Shown here: one piece after another, positions 14,637 to 21,748 of the stretch
How positions within the stretch are numbered: the first letter of the stretch is position 1
Layout of the letters: each line of letters starts with the position of its first letter
Notes under the pieces: model-generated
What the model was told of the DNA's origin: nothing
Seen by the model: the letters and a program-made list of their open reading frames with translations, nothing else
The model's database searches: none
Assembly (NCBI GenBank): GCA_035294465.1
Contig: DATGKW010000200.1
Span: forward strand, 1 to 21,808
Direction: 5' to 3'
Length of the DNA: 21,808 nucleotides
From: Paraktedonobacter sp035294465
GTDB lineage: Bacteria > Chloroflexota > Ktedonobacteria > Ktedonobacterales > Ktedonobacteraceae
Position numbers and translations under genes: made by a program

Positions 14637-15713
14637 ATGGATGCTCAACACATACGCGATTCAGATAGGGAGGAAGGAAATCCTCTTCTACCGTCTCCTA
14701 CTGGCGGAGAGAAAGAGCATCAAACCGGTTTTAGTGCCAGGAGAAGAGAACGAAGACAAAGACCATTTGACTACAGTACCAGAATACACACAGGAGAATA
14801 TTCTTCTAGCACAGAAGGCGAAACGACGCGTCATATGCGCGGCAAGATCGTTCTGGCACGGTGGCTACGCGCACAATTTCCCAGATCCATCGTCTCATTG
14901 GAAGAGCGTTTGCCCGGCCCCAACCGCATTGCCGATGTGTTTATACGGCATCCTGATGGCAAGCGTCAGGCAGTGGAATTTCAATGTGCCCCCCTCGAAT
15001 TGGAAGAGTGGCAAATGCGTCACGCCGCCTACCGGGCCGGAGAGATCATCGATACCTGGATCGTCGGCAGCAATCGCCTGGAGAAGCAGGAGGCTTTTAT
15101 CGAAGCAATTCTCTCGTTTTCACGAGAGATCGTCTTTCTCGACCCTCTGCTTTCGCCAGCACGTGCCTGGTTGCGCTGGCCCGTCACTCAAGAGACAGTG
15201 CGCAGATGGCAGAGTGGAGTGCAGCATTCGCCAGAGCTGGTTGGCTGGGTTGGTCGTCTGGGTCTTGGTGTCACAATCATAGGGGAGCTCGACCTGCTGA
15301 GTCTCACCCCGCATGGCACATTCAGCCATCCTCGGCGAATAGCTCTGGCAAGGAGCCAGCAGCTCTTGTGCAAGATGGAGCGCATGCACACACCAGATGC
15401 TGCTATCTTTGAGGCATATCTGGCCACACAGGTAGACGAGGCAACAATCTCCACCGTTCTGTTACCCCTCCTACGCGCTTACTTGCGTGATCCTGAGTTG
15501 CTGCGCCGCTACAACTATGGGCGCGGCCAGTGGGACCAGCCTATCTCACCTGCCGACCGGCAGCGAATCGAGCGCGCACGAGTCTGGCTGTGCAACCTCG
15601 CCCGCCGGGGCTTCCCGCCCGAACGCTTGCGTGAGCTTATATCACTGATACCCCCCGTTGGCCCATACGCTGCCTTATCTAGCTATTTTGAGATGCTGCT
15701 CTCTCTTGGCTGA
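14637..15713 (+). CDS. CoiA-like competence/nuclease family protein
   Basis: A 358-residue protein whose residues about 65-170 match the CoiA-like nuclease pattern: TRHMRGKIVLARWL, then RIADVFI (Asp100), VEFQCAPL (Glu114, Gln116), and RHAAYRAG-x-IIDTWIVG. D-x13-E-x-Q fits a PD-(D/E)xK-type nuclease core. CoiA is needed for DNA uptake or recombination during natural transformation in Gram-positive bacteria; here a role in DNA processing is inference. The N-terminal 60 residues are polar and disordered-looking and lack the Cys-x2-Cys zinc motif common in CoiA. The C-terminal 150 residues are helical and unassigned. Start: ATG at 14637, with AAGGGGGG 11 bases upstream; the frame extends to a TTG at 14604 with a poor ribosome site. 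A 213-codon overlapping frame is a shadow. Confidence 0.75.
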   Translation: MDAQHIRDSDREEGNPLLPSPTGGEKEHQTGFSARRRERRQRPFDYSTRIHTGEYSSSTEGETTRHMRGKIVLARWLRAQFPRSIVSLEERLPGPNRIADVFIRHPDGKRQAVEFQCAPLELEEWQMRHAAYRAGEIIDTWIVGSNRLEKQEAFIEAILSFSREIVFLDPLLSPARAWLRWPVTQETVRRWQSGVQHSPELVGWVGRLGLGVTIIGELDLLSLTPHGTFSHPRRIALARSQQLLCKMERMHTPDAAIFEAYLATQVDEATISTVLLPLLRAYLRDPELLRRYNYGRGQWDQPISPADRQRIERARVWLCNLARRGFPPERLRELISLIPPVGPYAALSSYFEMLLSLG

Positions 15714-15870
15714 TACCTCTCTTTGAAACGCTGGGTGGAAGTCAGGCGTACTCTTATACAGGCATGTTTATGAAAGCAACATGTATATTGAAAAGAGAAG
15801 TAGAAATGACAGAGTGCGGCTGCTACTTGCTTGCCAGCCGCAGCTACAGATTGGAAGGAAGGTTATCAGA

Positions 15871-16320
15871 TTGAGAAGTTTTACCAGGGGCATTCTGATC
15901 GGGATTGGCATCGGCTTCCTCTTCGCACCAATGAAAGGCGAGGAACTGCGTCGTATCCTGGCCGAACGAGCCAGGGAGTTTCACGACTCCCTGCCCGAAA
16001 GCTCCCGCGCACGGCTAGATGAGTATACGCACAAGATTTCTGGCCAGGTCGCCTATGCTAGAGAAAACTGGCGCGATTATGCCCGGCAGGCGGCATCTAA
16101 AATGAAAGAGACGGGGGCGATACTCGGCGCTAAAGCGAGGCAAGCCGGGCAAGATCTAACCGTCAAGATGCAGAGCAGCCAGGAGCTGGCCGAAAATGTA
16201 GTGGAGAAGGCCAGGCAGACCAGTCAGGAGCTGGCTTATAAGGCAAAGCAAACCGTGGGGCTGAGAAATTATGGCGAGGCCAGTACAAGAGTCATTCCTG
16301 AGAGAAACCTGAACTATTAA
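15871..16320 (+). CDS. YtxH-like envelope/stress protein
   Basis: A short protein with the YtxH signature: a glycine-rich membrane segment immediately followed by a Pro-x-x-Gly turn (GILIGIGIGFLFAPMKGEELR), then a long charged, Ala/Gln-rich helical tail with heptad-like repeats (KARQAGQDL, KARQTSQEL, KAKQTVG). YtxH proteins are small general-stress or envelope-associated proteins of unknown mechanism. Start: I prefer TTG at 15871, since AAGGAAGG lies 8 bases upstream and the protein then begins five residues before the membrane segment, as usual. The ATG at 15781 gives a 179-residue form, but its extra 30 residues are not YtxH-like and it has no clear ribosome site. Confidence 0.75.
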   Translation: MRSFTRGILIGIGIGFLFAPMKGEELRRILAERAREFHDSLPESSRARLDEYTHKISGQVAYARENWRDYARQAASKMKETGAILGAKARQAGQDLTVKMQSSQELAENVVEKARQTSQELAYKAKQTVGLRNYGEASTRVIPERNLNY

Positions 16321-16345
16321 GCAATGGCATAGTATCTAGTACAGG

Positions 16346-16368
16346 AAGTTGCGAGGCCTCGCAATCTT
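16346..16368. repeat. 16-base perfect palindrome between convergent genes
   Basis: TTGCGAGGCCTCGCAA (16349-16364) is a perfect palindrome; the stem can extend by AAG/CTT with one bulged T. TCTTT follows on the plus strand. It sits in the 58-base gap between the ends of the YtxH-like gene and the nth-like gene, where a bidirectional terminator is expected. Confidence 0.6.
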
Positions 16369-16378
16369 TGGGAGTGCC

Positions 16379-17107
16379 CTACAAACTGGCAATAGCCGTT
16401 TTCTGTGGGTCAACACTTCCGACATAAGCGCACTCGCTGTAAAGGAAACAGCGCGCGCACTCAGGCCGCCGGGCATGGCAGATCTGCCGACCGTGGCGAA
16501 TAAGATTGACATGCAGCGGATAGACCCATTCAGGCGGAGTCACTCTGGCGAAAAGCGTGTGAGCCTGATCAGCACTCACCTCAGGTCCGATCAATCCCAA
16601 ACGCCAAGCGGTTCGACGGACATGTGTATCGATTGGCATAGCAGGCCGACCTAAATTGAACATCAGGACGCAAGCGGCTGTCTTGGGTCCCACACCCGGA
16701 AGTTGCCGTAGATAGAGCCAGGCATCTTCGGTAGCACGCTGCGCCAACTCGTCAGAAAGAAAGTCGGCGAGCGGCTTCGTTCCACCTTGCTCACGCTGCT
16801 GCCCGGTCAGCGCGTGCAAAACATCTTGAATGCGCATTGCTTTGATATTGGCCAGCCCGCCAGACTTGATCACTTCGGCAATCTGGTAGGTGGGCGCGTC
16901 CCGCACCGCTTCCCAGCTGGGAAAGGCAGCGATTAACCGCTGATACGCTCGCTCCGAATTAATGTCAGAAGTGTGTTGCGAGAGAATCGTGCCGATCAGT
17001 CCCCCGAGGGGATCATAATCCGGCTCGTTTTGCGGAGTACCATAAGCTGCCGTGAGCGCTTCATACACATGGGTTAAGTGGACAGTTGGCTTAATTAAAG
17101 TCGTCAT
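16379..17107 (-). CDS. nth: Endonuclease III family DNA glycosylase/AP lyase
   Basis: A base-excision repair enzyme of the HhH-GPD family. Numbered from the upstream GTG (17122), it shows the helix-hairpin-helix LPGVGPKTA with the catalytic Lys147, Asp165 in PIDTHV 18 residues later (the same spacing as Lys120/Asp138 in E. coli Nth), and a C-terminal 4Fe-4S loop C-x6-C-x2-C-x5-C (CHARRPECARCFLYSEC). Lys plus Asp indicate a bifunctional glycosylase/lyase acting on oxidised pyrimidines, although the sequence is rather divergent (LSQHTSD where Nth has LSAQATD), so another substrate range is possible. Start: ATG at 17107 with AGGA just upstream; GTG at 17122 adds five residues but has a poor ribosome site. 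The gene is isolated, convergent with the YtxH-like gene. Confidence 0.88.
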   Translation of the reverse strand: MTTLIKPTVHLTHVYEALTAAYGTPQNEPDYDPLGGLIGTILSQHTSDINSERAYQRLIAAFPSWEAVRDAPTYQIAEVIKSGGLANIKAMRIQDVLHALTGQQREQGGTKPLADFLSDELAQRATEDAWLYLRQLPGVGPKTAACVLMFNLGRPAMPIDTHVRRTAWRLGLIGPEVSADQAHTLFARVTPPEWVYPLHVNLIRHGRQICHARRPECARCFLYSECAYVGSVDPQKTAIASL

Positions 17108-17253
17108 GTTTCCTAAATTCACCGTTTGTTTATCTTTCTTATCATACTACAGAGCAGCCTCTAATGTATACATCTGAGGAAGCGCCCAGCAGGATTTCCC
17201 AAAAGTCCGAGAGCAGCCAGGGAAAGGTACTAGAAAACTCGATGCGAAATCGC

Positions 17254-17283
17254 TTGACAACTTGCCAGAGAATACGCTACAAT
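17254..17283 (+). promoter_or_regulatory. Promoter of tRNA-Glu
   Basis: A perfect TTGACA (17254-17259) and TACAAT (17278-17283), 18 bases apart. The predicted start is near 17290, about 26 bases before the tRNA. This is the best sigma70-type promoter in the window. Confidence 0.8.
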
Positions 17284-17315
17284 CATAACGCTGATGCAAC
17301 AATCGTGTGCGATGC

Positions 17316-17389
17316 GCCTCGTTCGTCTAGTGGCCAAGGACGCCGCCCTTTCAAGGCGGAGATCACGGGTTCGAATCCCGTACGAGGTA
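17316..17389 (+). tRNA. tRNA-Glu (anticodon UUC)
   Basis: The full cloverleaf can be drawn: acceptor GCCTCGT/ACGAGGT (the first pair is G-U), D-arm GTCTAGTGGCCAAGGAC, anticodon arm CCGCC-CTTTCAA-GGCGG with TTC in the loop, T-arm ACGGG-TTCGAAT-CCCGT, discriminator A. CCA is not encoded. It has its own promoter and a terminator about 40 bases downstream. Confidence 0.95.
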
Positions 17390-17426
17390 TTCTTCTTCCG
17401 ACTGGAAACAACTATGTATTTTGAGA

Positions 17427-17475
17427 GAAGCCTGCTGTGCCTGTCTATTTTCGGCACGGTAGGCTTCCCTCTTTT
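17427..17475 (+). terminator. Hairpin terminator between tRNA-Glu and moeA
   Basis: GAAGCCTGCTGTGCC (17427-17441) pairs with GGCACGGTAGGCTTC (17453-17467), interrupted by a 3-base mismatch zone, over an 11-base loop, then CCTCTTTT. The loop plus stem end (CCTGTCTA, 17440-17447) is perfectly complementary to TAGACAGG (17485-17492) further down. Confidence 0.75.
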
Positions 17476-17528
17476 AAACTTCGATAGACAGGTCTACCTA
17501 CCGTTGCATTTTCAGAGGGCACACACAA

Positions 17529-18749
17529 ATGATGAGCGTTGAAGAGGCCCTGGAACGTATTCTGGGCGAGATTCATCCTCTACCGGTTACGCAGGTTCCC
17601 CTGGCAGAAGCGACCGGGCTGGTGCTGGCCGAAGACGTGGTCGCACGCGAGGATGTGCCACCTTTCGCAAACTCGGCCATGGATGGCTTCGCGCTGCGCA
17701 GCCAGGATAGTCAGCCGCGCGACGGGAAACCGCCGCGTCTGCAAGTAACCGGAGGAGTAGCGGCGGGCTATGTCGCTAACCAAACCGTAAAAGAAGGCAC
17801 GGCTATGCGTATCATGACCGGGGCACCTATTCCTCCGGGCGCTGACGCGGTCATTCAAAGCGAGTTGACCAACTACGATGGACCCGAAAGCACCTGGGTT
17901 GAGGTGCTGGAGCCGGTTGCACCGGGGAATAATGTGCGCCCGGCCGGGGAGGATATGCGCAAGGGACAAACTGTCCTCGGCCGGGGCAGTGAGATCGGAC
18001 CCTGGGAGATTGGCATTCTGGCCACACTTGGCCGCGCTATGGTCCCGGTTATACGTCGTCCCCAGGTAGCTATTCTGGCCACCGGTGATGAGGTGATCGA
18101 TATCGACCAACCTCTGCGACCAGGCAAAATTCGGAACAGTAATAGTTATCTGCTGGAGGCAGCAGTGCGGCGTATGGGAGCACAGCCCATACGCCTGGGT
18201 ATAGCGCGCGATACCATCGAAAGTCTGCGCGAGAAATTCAGCCAGGCCATCGGCAGTGACCTGATTCTCACCTCCGGCGGTGTCTCGGTAGGCGATTTTG
18301 ATCTGGTGAGGAATATTATGGTCGAACAGGGAGAGATAAACTTCTGGCGCATCAACATGCGTCCTGGCAAGCCGGTAGCCTTTGGACACATTGGCTCAAC
18401 CCCGCTGCTGGGGCTGCCGGGCAATCCTGTCTCGACTGCCGTCACCTTCGAGATCTTCGGCCACCCGCTGCTGCGCAAAATGTTGGGCCACACACGTCTC
18501 CTACGTCCGCAGATTGATGTCACCGTCGAGGATGGAGTAAGCGAAGTTGCTATGCGCCGCCATTATGTGCGCGCGCACGTCGAGTGGCGCGACGGGCGCT
18601 TTGTAGCCCACACAACCGGCAACCAGGGATCAAACATCACGACTTCGCTGCTTAACGCCAATGCCCTGGTAATTGTGCCCGAAGGCGGAGTGAAAATCAA
18701 ACCTGGTGATACGGCGAAGGCAATGATGCTAGACTGGCCAGATGTCTGA
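17529..18749 (+). CDS. moeA: Molybdopterin molybdotransferase MoeA
   Basis: Inserts molybdate into adenylylated molybdopterin, the last step of molybdenum cofactor synthesis, in the cytoplasm. The 406-residue length is normal. Seen motifs: PPFANSAMDGFA (Asp52, equivalent to E. coli Asp59), MRIMTGAPIPPGADAV at about 93-108, PAGEDMRKG, the MoCF core VAILATGDEV (180-189) and LILTSGGVSVGDFD (245-258), MRPGKPVAFG and LLGLPGNPVST, followed by the C-terminal beta domain. Two ATG codons occur in tandem (17529, 17532), with AGAGGG about 10 bases upstream. No other Moco gene or molybdoenzyme is in the window. Its leader contains the tRNA-Glu terminator and a complementary segment. It converges with the regulator gene, with 16 bases between stops. 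Confidence 0.95.
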   Translation: MMSVEEALERILGEIHPLPVTQVPLAEATGLVLAEDVVAREDVPPFANSAMDGFALRSQDSQPRDGKPPRLQVTGGVAAGYVANQTVKEGTAMRIMTGAPIPPGADAVIQSELTNYDGPESTWVEVLEPVAPGNNVRPAGEDMRKGQTVLGRGSEIGPWEIGILATLGRAMVPVIRRPQVAILATGDEVIDIDQPLRPGKIRNSNSYLLEAAVRRMGAQPIRLGIARDTIESLREKFSQAIGSDLILTSGGVSVGDFDLVRNIMVEQGEINFWRINMRPGKPVAFGHIGSTPLLGLPGNPVSTAVTFEIFGHPLLRKMLGHTRLLRPQIDVTVEDGVSEVAMRRHYVRAHVEWRDGRFVAHTTGNQGSNITTSLLNANALVIVPEGGVKIKPGDTAKAMMLDWPDV

Positions 18750-18765
18750 GTAACCGAGATCGTGC

Positions 18766-19917
18766 TCATGACCTCATACGGTAGCGCAGCTGGTCGCGCG
18801 TTAACCCAAGCAAGGCCGCTGCGCGAACTTGATTGCCGTGACAGGCATCCAGCGCTTCCCGCACTAGCCGTTGCTCGATGCTGTTTAGAAATGCGGGTAG
18901 ATTCATTCCGCCAGGCGGGAGGTGGATACGTTCCTGAAGCTCTTGCAGGCACTCGATACCACTACGTTCTCCATAAAGAATCGCGTCGGGCAAGTCCTCC
19001 GGGCGGATCTCGTGATCCTGACAGAGAATCTGCCCTCGTTGGATTACGCTGCGCAGTTCACGAACGTTGCCGGGCCAGGTGTAGCGCTGGAGGAGCGCCA
19101 GGGCCTCCGCATTTATCCGTAGGGGCTCCTCGCCCGCGGGAGAATAAAGTTGGAGAAAGTGATTAACCAGAGGCTCAATGTCCTCCGGGCGGCTGCGCAA
19201 AGGGGGTAAATACAGAGTGATGACCTGCAAACGATAGTAGAGATCCTCGCGGAAAGTGCGACGAGCCACCGCCTCACGCAGGTCAACATTGGTCGCAGAA
19301 ATCACACGCAGACGAACACGAATCTCCTTCAAGCTACCCACCCGCCGGAAACTGCGCGTCTCCAGGAAACGCAACAGTTTGGCCTGCACCGCCTGGGGCA
19401 TCGAGCCAACCTCATCGAGAAAAAGCGTCCCGCCGTCGGCTCGTAAGAGATACCCTTCACGTGAGGTCTTCGCATCGGTGAAAGCGCCCGCCTCAACGCC
19501 GAAGAGTTCGGTTTCCCATAATGTCTCGGGAATGGCTACGCAGTTCACATCAACAAATTGATAGGCAGCCCGACGGCTCAGAGCATGGATCGCGCGGGCG
19601 AAGACCTCTTTTCCGGTTCCTGTCTCTCCCTGGAGCAGCACCGTCGTATCAGGGGATGCTGCCACCTGCTGCATCTGCCGCACTACTTCCCGCATGACTG
19701 GACTCTTCCCAACCACTAACCCGATATCGGTTAAAGGATCATGCACATCGGCCTCAGTCACCTGCCCTTCAGGCGGCCTGTAATAGTATCCTGATGAAAC
19801 GAGTTTTCCCTTCACACGTACCCCCATATCGCGGCCGACCATAGAAAGCTGCAAGGCTCTCCAGCCAGATCTTTTCCTGTAAAATTCTCTCTCCGGCGAG
19901 TCCTCGCCGCCCAGCAA
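18766..19917 (-). CDS. Sigma54-activator-type AAA+ regulator with Fis-type HTH
   Basis: A 383-residue protein resembling bacterial enhancer-binding proteins. Residues 1-60 are a short unassigned N-terminus with no receiver, GAF or PAS domain visible. The AAA+ core runs from about 65 to 300: Walker A GETGTGKE (97-104), ELFG-x3-GAFTDA (loop 1, 138-149), Walker B GGTLFLDEV (162-170), SATN, arginine-finger region FREDLYYRL (222-230), and WPGNVREL. Residues 348-383 form a Fis-like helix-turn-helix ending abruptly at RYRMRS. The family uses ATP hydrolysis to open sigma54 promoters, contacting sigma54 through GAFTGA; here Asp148 replaces the second Gly. Start: TTG at 19917 with GAGGGAAG 3 bases upstream; ATG codons at residues 26 and 31 lack good ribosome sites. 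It lies 82 bases downstream of the DUF4388 gene, so the two are probably co-transcribed. Confidence 0.88.
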   Translation of the reverse strand: MLGGEDSPEREFYRKRSGWRALQLSMVGRDMGVRVKGKLVSSGYYYRPPEGQVTEADVHDPLTDIGLVVGKSPVMREVVRQMQQVAASPDTTVLLQGETGTGKEVFARAIHALSRRAAYQFVDVNCVAIPETLWETELFGVEAGAFTDAKTSREGYLLRADGGTLFLDEVGSMPQAVQAKLLRFLETRSFRRVGSLKEIRVRLRVISATNVDLREAVARRTFREDLYYRLQVITLYLPPLRSRPEDIEPLVNHFLQLYSPAGEEPLRINAEALALLQRYTWPGNVRELRSVIQRGQILCQDHEIRPEDLPDAILYGERSGIECLQELQERIHLPPGGMNLPAFLNSIEQRLVREALDACHGNQVRAAALLGLTRDQLRYRMRS

Positions 19918-19987
19918 GTTCTTCCCTCAAAAGAAAAGAAGAACCAGTACAGTATGGGAGGCCGCTATAGACAGACACAGAAATGTA

Positions 19988-20003
19988 GTACCTAAGTACC
20001 TAA
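19988..20003. repeat. Tandem 8-base repeat at the DUF4388 stop codon
   Basis: GTACCTAA occurs twice head to tail (19988-19995, 19996-20003), the second copy covering the stop codon of the DUF4388 gene. It may simply be slippage. Confidence 0.7.
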
Positions 20004-21424
20004 CGATGCCCCCCGGCGGAGGCATATACCGCGCCGGGCTGACCCCGGTCCGGCTGGAACGTCATGTGTTGCGCGGGGAAGACCCAGCTACCGCCGGCTA
20101 CAAAGACTGTTCCGTTATTGCCATTATCCCACTGCGCCTGCCGGCCCTGCGCCCCCGGGTACATCTGTGCAGGAACAGCCGGATGTGAAGCTCTTGCAGG
20201 GAACGCAGCAGGCTGGCCTGTCAGAGCCGCACTGCCTGGCATGGACATCGTGGCTAGCGCCGATGGAGGAAGCCCATTGAATGCGCCAGTCTGCTGGCCA
20301 AGCGGCATTACCAGACCAATTGCTATCAATTCTCCAGCGACCATACACACCTGTTCGGAGGGTGCCATCAGAGCCTGGCACAACGTCTGTAACGAGGTCT
20401 GACCGTCGATCAAGGCAAAGAGCCGCCATTGATCAGGCGTCAGTTGCACTTGAGGATTGCGCTCACGTAGCGACGAGAGATCAACCGGGACCAGCACGAG
20501 GTCTGGCGTCATAAACGACACATCGATCCGCGCCGGTGGGAGTGGATTGCGCACAGGCTGAGGAAGAACGAAAGAAACCCGCGCTGGCGCCGAAATATCT
20601 ATCTCAGAACCCAGGGACATCGCCAGGGAGCCTGACGCGGCAACCTCTGGCGAGGGAGCATTCTCAGAACGCAGGGGAACGTTAAGCGGGCTAGAAAGAT
20701 TAAATGAAGCCTCTTCAATTAACTGTGAAGCGCTGATCAAACCTGGAGCCGCCTCTTTCTCCGCCGCCGCCTGAGCAAAGGAGGGTGGCTGCTCAATTAA
20801 CTGAGAGGCACTTACCGTCCCGGGTCCAGGTGCGGCAAAAGATGTAACTTGCTCGATCTTAGTGGGGGCCATTTGATTTCCAGGTCCCCTATCAGCTGGG
20901 GAAGAGGTCGCCAATGCGGCTTGCTGAGCGGGAAGCTGTTCTGCCAGGGCGGCGACAGGCGGGAGTGCATCGAGAAGCGAAGAGATAGAAAGGCCGACCA
21001 GGAGACGATTGGGAGGCGTCTGGTAATCCTCTTCAAAATACACCTCGCCCTCAGTCCAGGAAAGTAGAGTTTTGAGAAGCTGAGAAGTTTCGTGCGATCT
21101 CCAGGCTCGTAATATCTCGCGGCTGAGATAGCCTTCGTTAATCAGAGCGAGCGCAATGCGCGTTTCATTTGACTCGGAGGTTCCGACCGTTGCTCTGATC
21201 TGGGGCAGAGCTTGCGCGGGAAGTAGCTTCGCTTGCAGAAGACGATCAATCAGAGTCACATTTTCGCGCTCTGGACCAACGCAGACAAGCTGACCCTGGC
21301 GAAAATACAACTCGACCCATCGGTCCTTCTGTTTTACCACCAGGAGCCCGGTTTTAGAAAAGACTTCGAGACGCCGTAAAATATTTGCAAGGTCAAATTG
21401 CTCTAACGAACCTATGAGAGACAC
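20000..21424 (-). CDS. DUF4388 domain protein with long disordered linker
   Basis: A 474-residue cytoplasmic protein. Residues 1-160 match the DUF4388 (PATAN-like) pattern: GSLEQFDLANILRRLEVFSKTGLLVV, a basic/aromatic strand VELYFRQGQLVCV, and LLSWTEGEVYFEE; such domains occur in gliding, pilus and signalling proteins of several phyla. Residues about 165-325 are Ala/Pro/Ser-rich and contain a twice-repeated SASQLIE motif. Residues about 326-385 (LTPDQWRLFALIDGQ, LCQALMAPSEQVCMVAGELIAIGLV) look like a small winged-helix-like domain. The rest is a Gly/Gln/Pro-rich tail. The start is GTG at 21424; no in-frame ATG exists nearby and the ribosome site is only GGTGA. The next gene downstream is the AAA+ regulator, so a signalling or surface-motility role is a reasonable inference. 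Confidence 0.83.
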   Translation of the reverse strand: MSLIGSLEQFDLANILRRLEVFSKTGLLVVKQKDRWVELYFRQGQLVCVGPERENVTLIDRLLQAKLLPAQALPQIRATVGTSESNETRIALALINEGYLSREILRAWRSHETSQLLKTLLSWTEGEVYFEEDYQTPPNRLLVGLSISSLLDALPPVAALAEQLPAQQAALATSSPADRGPGNQMAPTKIEQVTSFAAPGPGTVSASQLIEQPPSFAQAAAEKEAAPGLISASQLIEEASFNLSSPLNVPLRSENAPSPEVAASGSLAMSLGSEIDISAPARVSFVLPQPVRNPLPPARIDVSFMTPDLVLVPVDLSSLRERNPQVQLTPDQWRLFALIDGQTSLQTLCQALMAPSEQVCMVAGELIAIGLVMPLGQQTGAFNGLPPSALATMSMPGSAALTGQPAAFPARASHPAVPAQMYPGAQGRQAQWDNGNNGTVFVAGGSWVFPAQHMTFQPDRGQPGAVYASAGGHR

Positions 21425-21442
21425 TCTTATTCACCGTCCATT

Positions 21443-21586
21443 TTAGCACGTCCGCCGATTCGCTCTTCTCAAGTAGAACGAGACCTGCATCAGTGCGAAA
21501 AGTTTCCTACGAGACGCCATAAACTGCCGACGATATCCTAGAATGGGCCAGAACAGATCAAACTGACTACGACAGGCACGCTCCAT
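21443..21586 (-). CDS. Possible 47-residue basic peptide gene
   Basis: An open frame ATG-to-TAA, 47 codons, with GAGGAA 9 bases before the ATG and its stop 18 bases before the DUF4388 GTG start. The peptide has 10 Arg and 1 Lys against 2 acidic residues, and two hydrophobic/aromatic stretches (FDLFWPILGY and KLFALMQVSFYL) divided by Arg pairs. I recognise no family. It could be a small membrane-active or regulatory peptide, or a translationally coupled leader, or chance: short open frames of this length are common. Confidence 0.25.
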   Translation of the reverse strand: MERACRSQFDLFWPILGYRRQFMASRRKLFALMQVSFYLRRANRRTC

Positions 21587-21664
21587 TGCAGTAAATTCCT
21601 CGGAAGAGCATAGTAGCCAGCTTCAGGCAGCATCATCGCATAATACCTGGTGTGCCAGATATTA

Positions 21665-21748
21665 CGGAGGGAGAGGGATTCGAACCCCCGGAGCTCTTCG
21701 CTCAGCCGTTTTCAAGACGGCCGCAATAGACCACTCTGCCATCCCTCC
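21665..21748 (-). tRNA. tRNA-Ser (anticodon UGA)
   Basis: Read on the minus strand: acceptor GGAGGGA/TCCCTCC, discriminator G (normal for Ser), D-arm with GGCAGAG-TGGTCTATTGC, anticodon arm GCCGT-CTTGAAA-ACGGC with TGA in the loop, a long variable arm (GAGC-gaaga-GCTC) typical of class II tRNAs, and T-arm GGGGG-TTCGAAT-CCCTC. CCA is not encoded. A weak promoter (TTGCAT at 21783-21778, TATTCT at 21760-21755, 17 bases apart) would start transcription right at the mature 5' end. Confidence 0.95.

Noticed and set aside
14641..15282. 213-codon frame overlapping the CoiA-like gene
   Set aside because: The other frame carries recognisable CoiA motifs and runs the full length; this one has no family pattern and stops midway.
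17440..17528. Possible Moco riboswitch before moeA
   Set aside because: I cannot fit the known Moco RNA motif; only simple complementarity is seen, reported separately with low claims.
17580..18389. 269-codon minus-strand frame opposite moeA
   Set aside because: Antisense shadow of moeA with no family resemblance.
19769..19978. 69-codon minus-strand frame over the start of the AAA+ regulator
   Set aside because: Different frame from the regulator and no ribosome site; the regulator start at 19917 has GAGGGAAG.
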